In this document: positions 43,375-52,102 of the stretch, one piece after another | Layout: each line of letters starts with the position of its first letter | How positions within the stretch are numbered: position 1 is the stretch's first letter | Assembly: GCF_003234185.1 (NCBI RefSeq) | Contig: NZ_QKSM01000006.1 | Span: 1-64,000, forward strand | Direction of reading: 5' to 3' | DNA: 64,000 bases | From: Curtobacterium sp. MCSS17_008 | GTDB lineage: Bacteria > Actinomycetota > Actinomycetes > Actinomycetales > Microbacteriaceae | Translations under genes and position numbers: made by a program | Notes under the pieces: model-generated | Seen by the model: only the letters and a program-made list of their open reading frames with translations | Told to the model about the DNA's origin: nothing | The model's database searches: none

Positions 43375-45155
43375 CCGACGCTCGGGAGAACGCACCGCGT
43401 GGCGCGGTGTCCGCCGCCGGGCCCACGCCGGATCCGGTGCGTCCGCCGGCACCGGACGAACTGCTCGCGGTGCTCGACGCCGAGCAGCAGACCGTCGCGC
43501 GCACGCTCCTGGGACCCGTCGCCGTGCTCGCCGGAGCGGGCACCGGGAAGACCCGCGCGATCACCCACCGGATCGCGTACGGCGTCGCGACGGGCACCTA
43601 CTCGCCGAACCACGTCCTGGCGCTGACCTTCACCACGCGGGCAGCAGGGGAGCTCCGCTCCCGGCTGCGCGCGCTCGGCGCCGGCACCGTGCAGGCGCGC
43701 ACGTTCCACGCGGCGGCGATGGCGCAGCTCAGCTACTTCTGGCCGGACACCGTCGGCGGGCACGCCCCCCGCATCGTCGAGTCGAAGGGGCGCGTGATCG
43801 CGCACGCGGCCGACACCGTCGGGATCCACGTCGACACCCCGGTCCTCCGCGACCTGGCCGCGGAGGTCGAGTGGCGCAAGGTGCAGATGCTGACCTACGA
43901 CGAGTACGAGGCAGCCGCCGCCGACCGGGTGATGCCCCGGGACACGCCGCCCCGCCGCGTGGTCGACCTCATGCGCGCCTACGAGCAGCTCAAGGACGAC
44001 CGTCGGCAGCTCGACTTCGAGGACGTCCTGCTCGCCACCCTGGGCATGGTCGAGTCCGAGCCCCGCGTGGCCTCGTACGTCCGGCAGCAGTACCGGTTCT
44101 TCGTCGTCGACGAGTACCAGGACGTCTCACCCGTGCAGCACGACCTGCTCCGCGCGTGGCTCGGCGGCCGTGACGACGTGTGCGTGGTCGGCGACGCCAG
44201 CCAGACGATCTACTCGTTCGCGGGGGCGTCGAGCCGGTACCTGCTCGGCTTCGGCTCGGAGTTCCCGCGCGGCTCCGTCCTGCGGCTCGAGCGGAACTAC
44301 CGGTCGACGCGCGAGGTCGTGCACGCCGCGAACACGCTGATGCGCGGGCAGCCCGGAGCACTCGACCTGGTGGCACAGTCGACCGAGCCGGGCCCGGAGC
44401 CCGAGGTCCTGGCGTGCGTGCACGACGGGGACGAGGCACAGACCGTCGCCCGGCGGATCGGTGCGCTCGTGACCGGCGGCGCGGCCTTCGGCGACTGCGC
44501 CGTGCTCTTCCGCGTCGGTGCACAGTCCGCCGCGCTCGAGTCCGCGCTCGGCCGCGCCGGGATCCCCTACCGCGTGCAGGGCGGGGCACGCTTCTTCGAC
44601 CGGCCCGAGGTGAAGCTCGCCGTGCACCACATGCGCGGTGAGGCGGTCCGGCAGACCGACGACGAGCTCACCCGCCGGGTCGGGCTGGTGCTCCAGCTGA
44701 GCGGCTGGACCCCCACCCCGCCGGACGGCACGGGCGCGGTCCGCGACCAGTGGGAAGCGCTCCAGGCCATCATGGGCCTGGCCGAGGCGGCACCCGCGGG
44801 CACGACCATGCAGCAGTTCACGCAGGACCTGGTCGACCGCGCGGCGACCCACCACGAACCGGAGCTCGACGCGGTCACCCTCGCCACGCTGCACTCGTCC
44901 AAGGGTCTGGAGTGGCCGCACGTCGTGGTCGTCGGCGCGGCCGAGGGGCTGCTGCCGATCTCGCACGCCACGACCGACGCCGAGGTCGACGAGGAGCGTC
45001 GGCTGTTCTACGTGGGCCTGACCCGTGCGCGTCGCTCGGTGACGGTCACGTGGTCGCGACAGGGTTCCACGCGAGGGGGCGCCCGGGCCCCGAGCCGCTT
45101 CCTGGCAGCGCTCGACACGCACAGCGCGGGTGCGGGGTCACCGGCAGCAGACTGA
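43371..45155 (+). CDS. uvrD2: UvrD2-like superfamily I DNA helicase, short form
   Basis: 594 residues. Motor motifs: LAGAGTGKTRAI, ALTFTTRAAGEL, VVDEYQDVSP, VGDASQTIYSFAG, TLHSSKGLEW and YVGLTRARRS. It is the gene after nudC as in mycobacteria, hence UvrD2. The mycobacterial protein continues into a zinc-type hinge and HRDC domain; this one ends soon after motif VI with a short Ala/Gly tail, so the HRDC domain is absent. Its last 110 bases overlap the 3' end of the opposite-strand ThiF-like gene. Confidence 0.9.
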   Translation: MTDARENAPRGAVSAAGPTPDPVRPPAPDELLAVLDAEQQTVARTLLGPVAVLAGAGTGKTRAITHRIAYGVATGTYSPNHVLALTFTTRAAGELRSRLRALGAGTVQARTFHAAAMAQLSYFWPDTVGGHAPRIVESKGRVIAHAADTVGIHVDTPVLRDLAAEVEWRKVQMLTYDEYEAAAADRVMPRDTPPRRVVDLMRAYEQLKDDRRQLDFEDVLLATLGMVESEPRVASYVRQQYRFFVVDEYQDVSPVQHDLLRAWLGGRDDVCVVGDASQTIYSFAGASSRYLLGFGSEFPRGSVLRLERNYRSTREVVHAANTLMRGQPGALDLVAQSTEPGPEPEVLACVHDGDEAQTVARRIGALVTGGAAFGDCAVLFRVGAQSAALESALGRAGIPYRVQGGARFFDRPEVKLAVHHMRGEAVRQTDDELTRRVGLVLQLSGWTPTPPDGTGAVRDQWEALQAIMGLAEAAPAGTTMQQFTQDLVDRAATHHEPELDAVTLATLHSSKGLEWPHVVVVGAAEGLLPISHATTDAEVDEERRLFYVGLTRARRSVTVTWSRQGSTRGGARAPSRFLAALDTHSAGAGSPAAD

Positions 45156-45903
45156 CGGTGAGGTCGTCGCGCTCGAAGACGACCTGCTCCGACCCCGGCT
45201 GCTGGGAGGTGCGCGGCAGGCGCTGCACGACCATCCGGGTGGCCGCCGACGCGATCGCGGCGAGCCGCCAGGGAGAGAGCGGTGCCGCCGGACGACCCCA
45301 CACCTGGGCGGCGAGCGTCGGCCACGCGGGGTCGTCGTCGACCCGGGCGTACTCGACGCACTGCAGGCAGGGGCCGGCTCCGGGCACGACGACGGGCCCG
45401 AGGCGGACCCGACCGTCCCCGACGACGAGCGCCAGGTGCGGTGTGCCCCTCCGGGTCCACGCCGAACGCAGCGCGGGATCGACGACGTGCTCGGCCACGA
45501 CCACCGCGATCACCGGCGGCGGTTCGGGCAGCACGACCGGGCCACCGCGGGGAGCCGTGCTCCGGGCGACGGTGACCCCCTCGCCGGACAGCATGTCGGC
45601 GACGCTGTCGGCGAGGGGCCCTGCGCCGTGCACCTCGACCCGGGCGAGCGGTTCCGGCAGGACCTCGACGACGGCGGGGGAGGCGTCGCCCAGGACCCGC
45701 GCGGCGACCGCTGGCCGGCACCCGGTCGTGTCGGCCAGCGCGGTCAGCGCATCGCGGCTCGTCTCACGGCGCAGCGCGCAGAGGAAGCGTTCCTCGGCGA
45801 CGGTCGGCACCGGGACCACGGCACGCGGCGGGTCGACGCCGAGCTGCACGGTCCCCGGGTCGCGCCAGACGAACTCGAGCGTGGGGTCGATGCGGATGCC
45901 CAT
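45046..45903 (-). CDS. ThiF/TOMM leader-binding-like protein, degenerate E1
   Basis: 285 residues. The N-terminal 75 form a winged-helix-like part, the middle an Ala/Val-rich Rossmann-like region (VEVHGAGPLADSVADML) without a recognisable ATP motif, and the C-terminal part has GPCLQCVEY and PHPRCACRAL, Cys pairs like the structural zinc site of E1/ThiF proteins. Actinobacterial homologues are often annotated as TOMM-precursor leader-binding proteins. There is no cyclodehydratase or precursor peptide here, so function is open. ATG 45903 follows CACGGT by 6 bases. It overlaps uvrD2 tail-to-tail. Confidence 0.75.
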   Translation of the reverse strand: MGIRIDPTLEFVWRDPGTVQLGVDPPRAVVPVPTVAEERFLCALRRETSRDALTALADTTGCRPAVAARVLGDASPAVVEVLPEPLARVEVHGAGPLADSVADMLSGEGVTVARSTAPRGGPVVLPEPPPVIAVVVAEHVVDPALRSAWTRRGTPHLALVVGDGRVRLGPVVVPGAGPCLQCVEYARVDDDPAWPTLAAQVWGRPAAPLSPWRLAAIASAATRMVVQRLPRTSQQPGSEQVVFERDDLTVSLLPVTPHPRCACRALPGSGSGPGRPLAWNPVATT

Positions 45904-45920
45904 GTCCCCACCGTGACGGA

Positions 45921-45947
45921 ACGGCCGGTCCCGTGCGGGCCGGCCGT
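45921..45947 (-). terminator. Hairpin after the DUF2342 gene
   Basis: ACGGCCGG (45921-45928) pairs with CCGGCCGT (45940-45947) with extra inner pairs. It lies 17 bases beyond the DUF2342 stop and just upstream of the ThiF-like start. Confidence 0.5.
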
Positions 45948-45963
45948 CACCATCTGTGGAGAA

Positions 45964-47358
45964 CTACTTCGAGGGGGCGTCCCCGTCGGTGGACCCGTCC
46001 TCCTCGATGCCGCCGCTCTCGTCCTCACGCGGGCGATCGCCCGTGGCGTCGTTGAGCAGGTCCTCGAGGGCCTTGTCGAACGCGTCGTCCTCCGCCGAGC
46101 GGCCGGGGTTGCGCAGCCGGAGCACGAAGGCGTCCGGGTCGTCGACGTCCTCCGAGGTCGGCACGGCGTCGAAGTGCGACCACAGGGCGTCGCGCTCCTC
46201 GGCTCCGAGCTCCTCGGTGACGCGCTGCCACAGCGCCGCGGCCTCGCGCAGGCGGCGGGGCCGGAGCTCGAGTCCCACGAGCGTCGCGAACGCGGACTCC
46301 GCGGGACCGCCCGAGGCGCGACGGCGACGGACCATCTCGGCGATGGCCTCGGACTTCGGCAGGCGCACGGTGGCTGCGGCCGTGACGGTGTCGACCCAGC
46401 CCTCGACGAGCGCGAGGACCGTCTCGAGACGGCCGAGCGCCGCCTCCTGCTCGGGCGTGCGCGGGGGGATGAGCGCGCCCGACGCCAGTGCGTCGCGGAG
46501 CTGCTCCTGGTTCGTCGGGTCGATCTCCGACGCGAGCTCCTCGACCCGGTCGAACGGGATGTGGATGCCCCGGGCGTAGTCGGTGATCGACGAGATGATG
46601 TGCAGCCGGAGCCAGCGCGCCGACCGGAAGAGCCGTGCGTGCGCCAGTTCCCGGACGGCCAGGTAGATGCGGACCTCGTCCTCGGGCACGTCGAGGCCCT
46701 CGGCGAACTCGGCGACGTTCTGCGGCAGCAGGGCCGCGACCTGCTCGTCCAGCAGCGGGACGCCGACGTCGCCGCCGGACACGACCTCCTTCGACAGCTG
46801 CCCGACGACCTGGCCGAGCTGGATCGCGAACAGGGCGCCGCCGACGCCGCGCATCGCCTTCGAGACGTCGCCGAGCATCGCCTTGAGCTGCTCCGGCGCA
46901 CGCTGCTCGATGGCCTCGGTGAGGGCGTTCGAGATGCTGAGCGCCACCGGCTCCGCGATCTGTGCCCAGACCGGTGTCGTCGCCTTCGCCCACTGCTCCC
47001 GCGTGTACAGGCTGGGCGTGGCGGTGAGCTCGGGGACACTCGTCGCCTCGTCGAGCCAGAGCGCGGCGACCTGGAACGCCTGGTCGCTCGCCTGCGAGGT
47101 CGCCGGGTCCACGGGGTGGCCGCCGTCGCGCGCGATCGCCGTGGCACGCTCGGCCGCGACCGAGAAGTCGATGCCGTCGCCGCCCGACTGGGCGGCCCGC
47201 TGGAGCTGGCTCATGAGGTTCGCGACGAAGGCCGGGTCGTTCGGCAGCCCGGCCGCGCCCGCGAGCTGCGACGGGTCGATCTGCCCCTCTCCGGAGAGCA
47301 GCTTGCGCAGCATCTCCTGGAAGTCGTCGTCCGGCCCCGGCTGCGGTTGATCAGGCAT
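45964..47358 (-). CDS. DUF2342 zinc-metalloprotease-like protein
   Basis: 464 residues, mostly helical, acidic. It begins MPDQPQPGPDDDFQEML and has the family segment YLAVRELAHARLFRSARWLRLHI, where the Glu and His are proposed metal-site residues. Annotated in actinobacteria as zinc-dependent metalloprotease or F420-associated; activity is unproven. No signal peptide. ATG 47358 lies 7 bases after TAGCGT. Divergent from the PDZ-Lon gene, an arrangement conserved in mycobacteria (Rv3195/Rv3194c). Confidence 0.85.
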   Translation of the reverse strand: MPDQPQPGPDDDFQEMLRKLLSGEGQIDPSQLAGAAGLPNDPAFVANLMSQLQRAAQSGGDGIDFSVAAERATAIARDGGHPVDPATSQASDQAFQVAALWLDEATSVPELTATPSLYTREQWAKATTPVWAQIAEPVALSISNALTEAIEQRAPEQLKAMLGDVSKAMRGVGGALFAIQLGQVVGQLSKEVVSGGDVGVPLLDEQVAALLPQNVAEFAEGLDVPEDEVRIYLAVRELAHARLFRSARWLRLHIISSITDYARGIHIPFDRVEELASEIDPTNQEQLRDALASGALIPPRTPEQEAALGRLETVLALVEGWVDTVTAAATVRLPKSEAIAEMVRRRRASGGPAESAFATLVGLELRPRRLREAAALWQRVTEELGAEERDALWSHFDAVPTSEDVDDPDAFVLRLRNPGRSAEDDAFDKALEDLLNDATGDRPREDESGGIEEDGSTDGDAPSK

Positions 47359-47484
47359 GACGACTACGCTAATCGCTGCTCACGGGGCCGCGCCTGGGAT
47401 GCCCCCGTGGGGACGCCAGGACCGCTGCGCCGAGGGCGAACAGCCCGCCGCAGCGCGGGCGCACAGCCCCGTGGAAGGACGCCC

Positions 47485-48594
47485 GTGACCCTCTTCGCCC
47501 CCGCGCCCCGTCGCCGTTCCCGCTCGCGCACCGTCGGGTGGGCGTTCGTCATCGGGGCCGTGGTGCTCGGGCTCCTGGCGAGCTTCCTGCCGAGCCCGTA
47601 CCTGATCGAGGTACCCGGCCCGGTCTACAACACGATCGGCACGCAGCGGCAGGGGCAGGGCGAGGACGCGAAGGACGTCGAGCTCATCCAGATCGAGGGG
47701 GAGCGGACCTACCCGACGGCCGGCGCGCTCGACATGCTCACCGTCGGCATCCAGGGCGACGCCACGAACCGGCCGTCGTGGACGAGCGTCGTCCGCGCGC
47801 TGTTCTCGGAGTCGGAGGCGGTCATCCCCGCCAGCGCGATCTACCCGGAGGGCACCACCACCGAGCAGGTCAGCGAACGGGACGAGGCCGACATGCGGTC
47901 CTCGCAGCAGTCGGCCGTCGCCGCGGCGCTCATCCACCAGGGCTACGACCTGCCGACCGAGCTCCGCGTCGGCAGCGTGCAGGACGGTTCCGCCGCGGAC
48001 GGGAGGATCCGCGAGGGCGACGTGATCACCGCGTTCGACGGCGAGCAGCTGACGGAGAACGTCGACGCCGGGTCCCTGCGCGCGGCGGTCGCGGAGCACG
48101 GCACCTCGTCGCCGGCGACGGTCACGCTGCTGCGGGACGGCGAGCGTGAAGAGGTCGAGGTCACCCCGCGTGACGAGCAGGGGACGGCGCTCCTCGGCGT
48201 CGGCGTGACCGAGCGGTACGAGTTCCCCTTCGAGGTGAAGATCGCGCTGCAGGACGTCGGGGGCCCGTCGGCGGGCATGATGTTCGCGCTCGGGATCATC
48301 GACGAGCTGACGCCGGGGAAGCTCAACGGCGGGAAGCACGTCGCCGGCACCGGGACCATCACCGCGGACGGCGAGGTCGGCCCGATCGGCGGGATCCGCC
48401 AGAAGCTGTACGGCGCGAAGGACGCGGGCGCGACGGTGTTCCTCGCCCCCGCTGACAACTGCGACGAGGTCGTCGGTCACGTGCCGGACGGGCTCGACGT
48501 GTACGAGGTCGCCACGCTCGACCAGGCGGTCACCGACCTGCAGACCATCGCCGCCGGGAAGAGCACCGCCGGACTGGCGCGCTGCGGGTCGTGA
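47485..48594 (+). CDS. PDZ-Lon membrane protease (S16 family)
   Basis: 369 residues. One N-terminal membrane helix (about 20-38, VGWAFVIGAVVLGLLASF) anchors an extracellular part with a PDZ domain (about 150-235) and a Lon-type S16 domain. The catalytic Ser is in DVGGPSAGMMFALGI and the Lys in GIRQKLYGAKDAGATVFLAP, so the dyad is intact. No ATPase domain. GTG 47485 has GGAAGGA 5 bases upstream, so this transcript has a leader. Relation to UPF0182 downstream suggests joint work on envelope quality control; that is inference. Confidence 0.9.
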   Translation: MTLFAPAPRRRSRSRTVGWAFVIGAVVLGLLASFLPSPYLIEVPGPVYNTIGTQRQGQGEDAKDVELIQIEGERTYPTAGALDMLTVGIQGDATNRPSWTSVVRALFSESEAVIPASAIYPEGTTTEQVSERDEADMRSSQQSAVAAALIHQGYDLPTELRVGSVQDGSAADGRIREGDVITAFDGEQLTENVDAGSLRAAVAEHGTSSPATVTLLRDGEREEVEVTPRDEQGTALLGVGVTERYEFPFEVKIALQDVGGPSAGMMFALGIIDELTPGKLNGGKHVAGTGTITADGEVGPIGGIRQKLYGAKDAGATVFLAPADNCDEVVGHVPDGLDVYEVATLDQAVTDLQTIAAGKSTAGLARCGS

Positions 48595-48653
48595 CGCGCT
48601 CGCGCCGACCCGGTCACGCGCGGGTGGTGACGCGCGCGCTCGTCGTGGTCCGC

Positions 48654-48679
48654 GCCTCCCGTCCCACCGGTCGGGAGGC
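48654..48679. terminator. Hairpin after PDZ-Lon (inverted orientation of the GGGAGGC family)
   Basis: GCCTCCCG (48654-48661) pairs with CGGGAGGC (48672-48679), 10-nt loop. The arm order is reversed relative to the copies at 23456 and 56928. Confidence 0.5.
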
Positions 48680-48730
48680 ATGACGCGCCTTCCTGAGTCC
48701 CCGTACAGTTTCGCTGTCGGTCCGGACCAA

Positions 48731-48736
48731 TAGGAT
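48731..48736 (+). promoter_or_regulatory. -10 element of the UPF0182 gene
   Basis: TAGGAT with a weak -35 (TTTCGC, 48709-48714) and a 16-base spacer. The start codon is 59 bases downstream, so a real leader is expected. Confidence 0.45.
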
Positions 48737-48795
48737 CGGTGCACTGACGGCCCGCCGCGCCGGGCCGCCGGTCCGACACGTCTGGAGCACAACAA

Positions 48796-51700
48796 GTGAC
48801 GACAACCTCGTCCACCTCGGGCACTGCTGGGCGGCGTTCGCCGCGGGTCCCGATCGTGGTCACGATCATCGTGCTGGCCGCACTGGTGATCGGCTTCTTC
48901 ATCTTCGCCAGCCTGTACACCGACTACGCGTGGTTCGCGCAGCTCGGCTTCCAGCAGGTCCTCACGACCCGCTGGATCGCCGGGACGCTCATGTTCGTCG
49001 CCGGGTTCCTCGGGATGGCCGTGCCGGTGTACGTGAGCATCGCGCTCGCGTTCCGGTTCCGTCCGGTGTACGCGAAGCTCAACTCGCAGCTCGACCGCTA
49101 CCAACAGGTCATCGAGCCGCTGCGCCGTGCCGTCATGGTCGGCATCCCGGTCGTGCTCGGCCTCTTCGCCGGCCTGGCCACCGCCGGGCGGTGGAGCATG
49201 GTGCTCGAGTACTTCAACCGGACGCCGTTCGGCAGGAAGGACCCGCAGTTCGGTCTCGACATCGGGTTCTACGTCTTCGAGCTGCCGTTCTGGCGCTCGG
49301 TCGTCGCCTACGCGTCGGCCGTGGTGCTCATCGCCGGCATCGCCGCGCTGGCTGCCACGTACCTGTACGGAGCCCTGCGCTTCGGCGGGCGCGAGGTCCG
49401 CATCTCGCGTGCCGCGCGCATCCAGCTCGCCGTGACGGCCGCCGTCTACGTCGCACTGCAGGCGGTCAGCCTCTGGCTCGACCAGTACGCGGCGCTGACG
49501 AAGGACAACCCGCTCATCACCGGTGCGCAGTACACCGACGTGAACGCGGTGATCCCCGGCCGCGAGATCATGGCCGGCATCGCGGCCATCGTCGCGATCC
49601 TGTTCGTCGTCACGGCGGTCATCGGCCGCTGGCGCATCTCGATCGTGGGCACCGGCCTGCTGCTCGTCGCCGCGATCGTCATCGGCGGCATCTACCCCTG
49701 GATCATCCAGCGCATCCAGGTGAAGCCGTCGGAGCGCACCTACGAGTCGGCGTTCATCGAGCGGAACATCGAGGCCACGCGCGATGCGTACGGCGTGAGC
49801 GGTGTCGAGGAGCAGAACTACGACGCCACGACCGAGGCCAGCTCCGGTGCGCTCGCGCAGGACGCGCAGACCACGGCGAACATCCGTCTGATCGACCCGA
49901 AGATCGTCTCCGACACCTTCAGCCAGCTGCAGCAGTACCGGCAGTACTACAAGTTCCCGAGTGAGCTCGACGTTGACCGCTACGACATCGACGGTCAGAC
50001 CGAGGACACCGTGCTCGCGGTCCGCGACATCGACCTCGACGGCCTCAGCGCGCAGGCGAACACGCAGTACAACCGCACGTTCGTCTACACGCACGGCTTC
50101 GGCGTCACCGCCGCCTACGGCAACCAGCGCGCGAGCGACGGCAAGCCGGTGTTCCTCGAGTCGGGCATCCCGTCGAACGGGAAGCTCGGCGACTACCAGG
50201 AGCGCGTCTACTTCGGTGAGACCTCGCCGCCGTACTCGATCGTCGGTGGTCCCGAGGACGCGAAGAACATCGAGCTCGACTACCCGGCCGGGTCGGACGA
50301 CAGCGACGGCGGCAACGCCACCACCACGTACCAGGGCGACGGCGGGCCGAGCCTCGGCAACTTCTTCAACCGCCTGGTCTACGCGGCGAAGTTCCAGTCC
50401 GAGCAGATCCTGCTGTCGGACGCGGTGAACAGCGACTCGCAGATCCTGTACGACCGCGACCCGATCCAGCGTGTGCAGAAGGTCGCGCCGTACCTGAAGC
50501 TCGACAGCGACGCCTACCCGGCGATCGTCGACCACCGCATCCAGTGGATCGTCGACGGTTACACGACGAGTGACGCCTACCCGTACTCGCAGAGCCAGAG
50601 CCTGTCCGACACCGTCGCCGGCACCGAGTCGTCGACGTTCCGGACCGACCAGGTGAACTACATCCGCAACTCGGTGAAGGCCACCGTCGACGCGTACACC
50701 GGCAAGGTGACCCTCTACGCCTGGGACACCGAGGACCCGGTGCTCAAGACGTGGCAGAAGATCTTCCCGACGTCGACCGAGCCCGTCTCCCAGATGAGCG
50801 CGGAGCTGCTCGACCACGTGCGGTACCCCACCGACCTGTTCAAGGTGCAGCGGTCCATCCTCGGCACGTACCACGTGACCAACGCGAACTCGTTCTACTC
50901 GGGCGACGACGCGTGGAACACGCCGCAGGAGACCACGACGGGCACGAACGACTCCGACACGACGAACGACACCGCGTCGCAGACGACCACGAACGCGCTC
51001 GGCACCAGGACCACGGCGTCCCAGGGGAACCTGCAGGACCCGTACTACCTGACGATGAAGGTGCCGGGGCAGGACACCGCGTACTCGCTGTACACGACCT
51101 ACATCCCGCAGCAGTCGGCCGGGGCGAACAACCGCAACGTGCTCACCGGGTACCTGGCCGTCGACTCGGACGCCGGTGGTGCGGGCAAGGGCGAGAAGGC
51201 GTCGAACTACGGCAAGCTCACCCTGCTGACGATGCCGAAGACCGACAACATCCCGGGCCCGGCGCAGGTGCAGAGCCTGTTCAACGGTGACACCAACGTG
51301 TCGCAGGAGCTGAACATCCTGAAGCGGGGCAACTCGACGGTGAAGCAGGGCAACCTGCTGACCCTGCCCGTCGGCGGCGGGTTCCTCTACGTGCAGCCCG
51401 TGTACGTGCAGTCCACGTCGAGCGGCTCGTACCCGCTGCTGCAGAAGGTGCTCGTGGCCTTCGGGGACAAGATCGCGTTCGAGGACACGTTGGACGAGGC
51501 CCTCAACAGCCTGTTCGACGGAGACTCCGGCGCGGCTGCCGGTGACCAGGGCGCTTCGAACGGCTCCGGCTCCTCGGGCTCCGGGTCGTCCGACTCGGAC
51601 GCCGGGTCGTCCGACTCGGGCTCGTCGGAGTCCGGTTCCGGGTCCTCGGACTCGGGGTCCTCGTCCGGGGACTCCGGGTCGTCGACCGGCGGCTCGGGCT

Positions 51701-51882
51701 CCGGTGGTTCGTCGAGCGGCACGGACAACGAGGCGCTGCAGAACGCCCTCGCCGATGCGAAGGAGGCGCTCGCGGACCGGCAGGAGGCCTACGCGGACAA
51801 CGACCTGGTCGCCGCGGCCGAGGCGGACCAGCGCCTGCAGGACGCCATCCAGGCCGCCACCGAGGCCGAGAACGGCAACTGA
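48796..51882 (+). CDS. UPF0182 family large membrane protein
   Basis: 1028 residues. About seven membrane helices lie in the first 320 residues, then a large extracellular region of about 580 residues with conserved-looking segments such as YPWIIQRIQVKPSERTYE and FPSELDVDRYDID. A Ser/Gly/Asp-rich low-complexity run (about residues 915-975) precedes a final charged coiled coil (NALADAKEALADRQEAY). Function unknown; conserved next to PDZ-Lon across actinobacteria. GTG start with GGAG 9 bases upstream. The low-complexity tail lengthens the protein slightly beyond the family norm. Confidence 0.9.
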   Translation: MTTTSSTSGTAGRRSPRVPIVVTIIVLAALVIGFFIFASLYTDYAWFAQLGFQQVLTTRWIAGTLMFVAGFLGMAVPVYVSIALAFRFRPVYAKLNSQLDRYQQVIEPLRRAVMVGIPVVLGLFAGLATAGRWSMVLEYFNRTPFGRKDPQFGLDIGFYVFELPFWRSVVAYASAVVLIAGIAALAATYLYGALRFGGREVRISRAARIQLAVTAAVYVALQAVSLWLDQYAALTKDNPLITGAQYTDVNAVIPGREIMAGIAAIVAILFVVTAVIGRWRISIVGTGLLLVAAIVIGGIYPWIIQRIQVKPSERTYESAFIERNIEATRDAYGVSGVEEQNYDATTEASSGALAQDAQTTANIRLIDPKIVSDTFSQLQQYRQYYKFPSELDVDRYDIDGQTEDTVLAVRDIDLDGLSAQANTQYNRTFVYTHGFGVTAAYGNQRASDGKPVFLESGIPSNGKLGDYQERVYFGETSPPYSIVGGPEDAKNIELDYPAGSDDSDGGNATTTYQGDGGPSLGNFFNRLVYAAKFQSEQILLSDAVNSDSQILYDRDPIQRVQKVAPYLKLDSDAYPAIVDHRIQWIVDGYTTSDAYPYSQSQSLSDTVAGTESSTFRTDQVNYIRNSVKATVDAYTGKVTLYAWDTEDPVLKTWQKIFPTSTEPVSQMSAELLDHVRYPTDLFKVQRSILGTYHVTNANSFYSGDDAWNTPQETTTGTNDSDTTNDTASQTTTNALGTRTTASQGNLQDPYYLTMKVPGQDTAYSLYTTYIPQQSAGANNRNVLTGYLAVDSDAGGAGKGEKASNYGKLTLLTMPKTDNIPGPAQVQSLFNGDTNVSQELNILKRGNSTVKQGNLLTLPVGGGFLYVQPVYVQSTSSGSYPLLQKVLVAFGDKIAFEDTLDEALNSLFDGDSGAAAGDQGASNGSGSSGSGSSDSDAGSSDSGSSESGSGSSDSGSSSGDSGSSTGGSGSGGSSSGTDNEALQNALADAKEALADRQEAYADNDLVAAAEADQRLQDAIQAATEAENGN

Positions 51883-51926
51883 CACGCCGTGGCGGGGCGC
51901 TCGATTTGTGTCCCGCCACGGGCGTG
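51883..51926 (+). terminator. Terminator after UPF0182 overlapping the tRNA promoter
   Basis: CACGCCGTGGCGGG (51883-51896) pairs with CCCGCCACGGGCGTG (51912-51926) with one bulged G. The loop (51897-51911) contains the -35 of the tRNA promoter. Confidence 0.7.
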
Positions 51927-51934
51927 TGTAGGCT
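51906..51934 (+). promoter_or_regulatory. Promoter of the initiator tRNA gene
   Basis: -35 TTGTGT (51906-51911), 17-base spacer, -10 TAGGCT (51929-51934). The tRNA 5' end is at 51946, so transcription starts only a few bases before it. Confidence 0.75.
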
Positions 51935-51945
51935 GTATGACGTGC

Positions 51946-52022
51946 CGCGGGGTGGAGCAGTTCGGTAGCTCGCTGGGCTCATAACCCAGAGGTCGTAGGT
52001 TCAAATCCTGCCCCCGCAACCA
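51946..52022 (+). tRNA. Initiator tRNA-fMet (anticodon CAT)
   Basis: 77 bases including an encoded CCA (52020-52022). The acceptor stem CGCGGGG/CCCCGCA leaves C1 opposite A72 unpaired, and the anticodon stem carries three G-C pairs (GGG/CCC) beside the CAT loop (anticodon 51980-51982): both are hallmarks of the initiator tRNA. The T-loop GGTTCAAATCC is standard. Confidence 0.97.
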
Positions 52023-52032
52023 AGCGTCACGT

Positions 52033-52064
52033 GAAGGCCCCGGTCCGTTCGGACCGGGGCCTTC
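52033..52064 (+). terminator. Terminator after the initiator tRNA
   Basis: GAAGGCCCCGGTCC (52033-52046) pairs perfectly with GGACCGGGGCCTTC (52051-52064), loop GTTC, 10 bases after the tRNA 3' end. Confidence 0.85.
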
Positions 52065-52102
52065 GTCGTGTACGGAACTCGCTGCGCGGCTACGCTCGCC
52101 CC

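Noticed and set aside
45046..47358. RiPP/TOMM biosynthesis cluster (leader-binding-like protein plus metalloprotease)
   Set aside because: There is no YcaO, dehydrogenase, precursor peptide or transporter nearby, and the gene order is a conserved actinobacterial housekeeping order.
47380..51885. A 1501-codon open frame on the minus strand opposite PDZ-Lon and UPF0182
   Set aside because: It mirrors the + strand codons, is rich in Arg, Val, Asp and His, and has no domain; an effect of very high G+C. The same applies to long antisense frames at 34469-37375, 37831-41094, 54732-58958, 58556-61840 and 88-2697.
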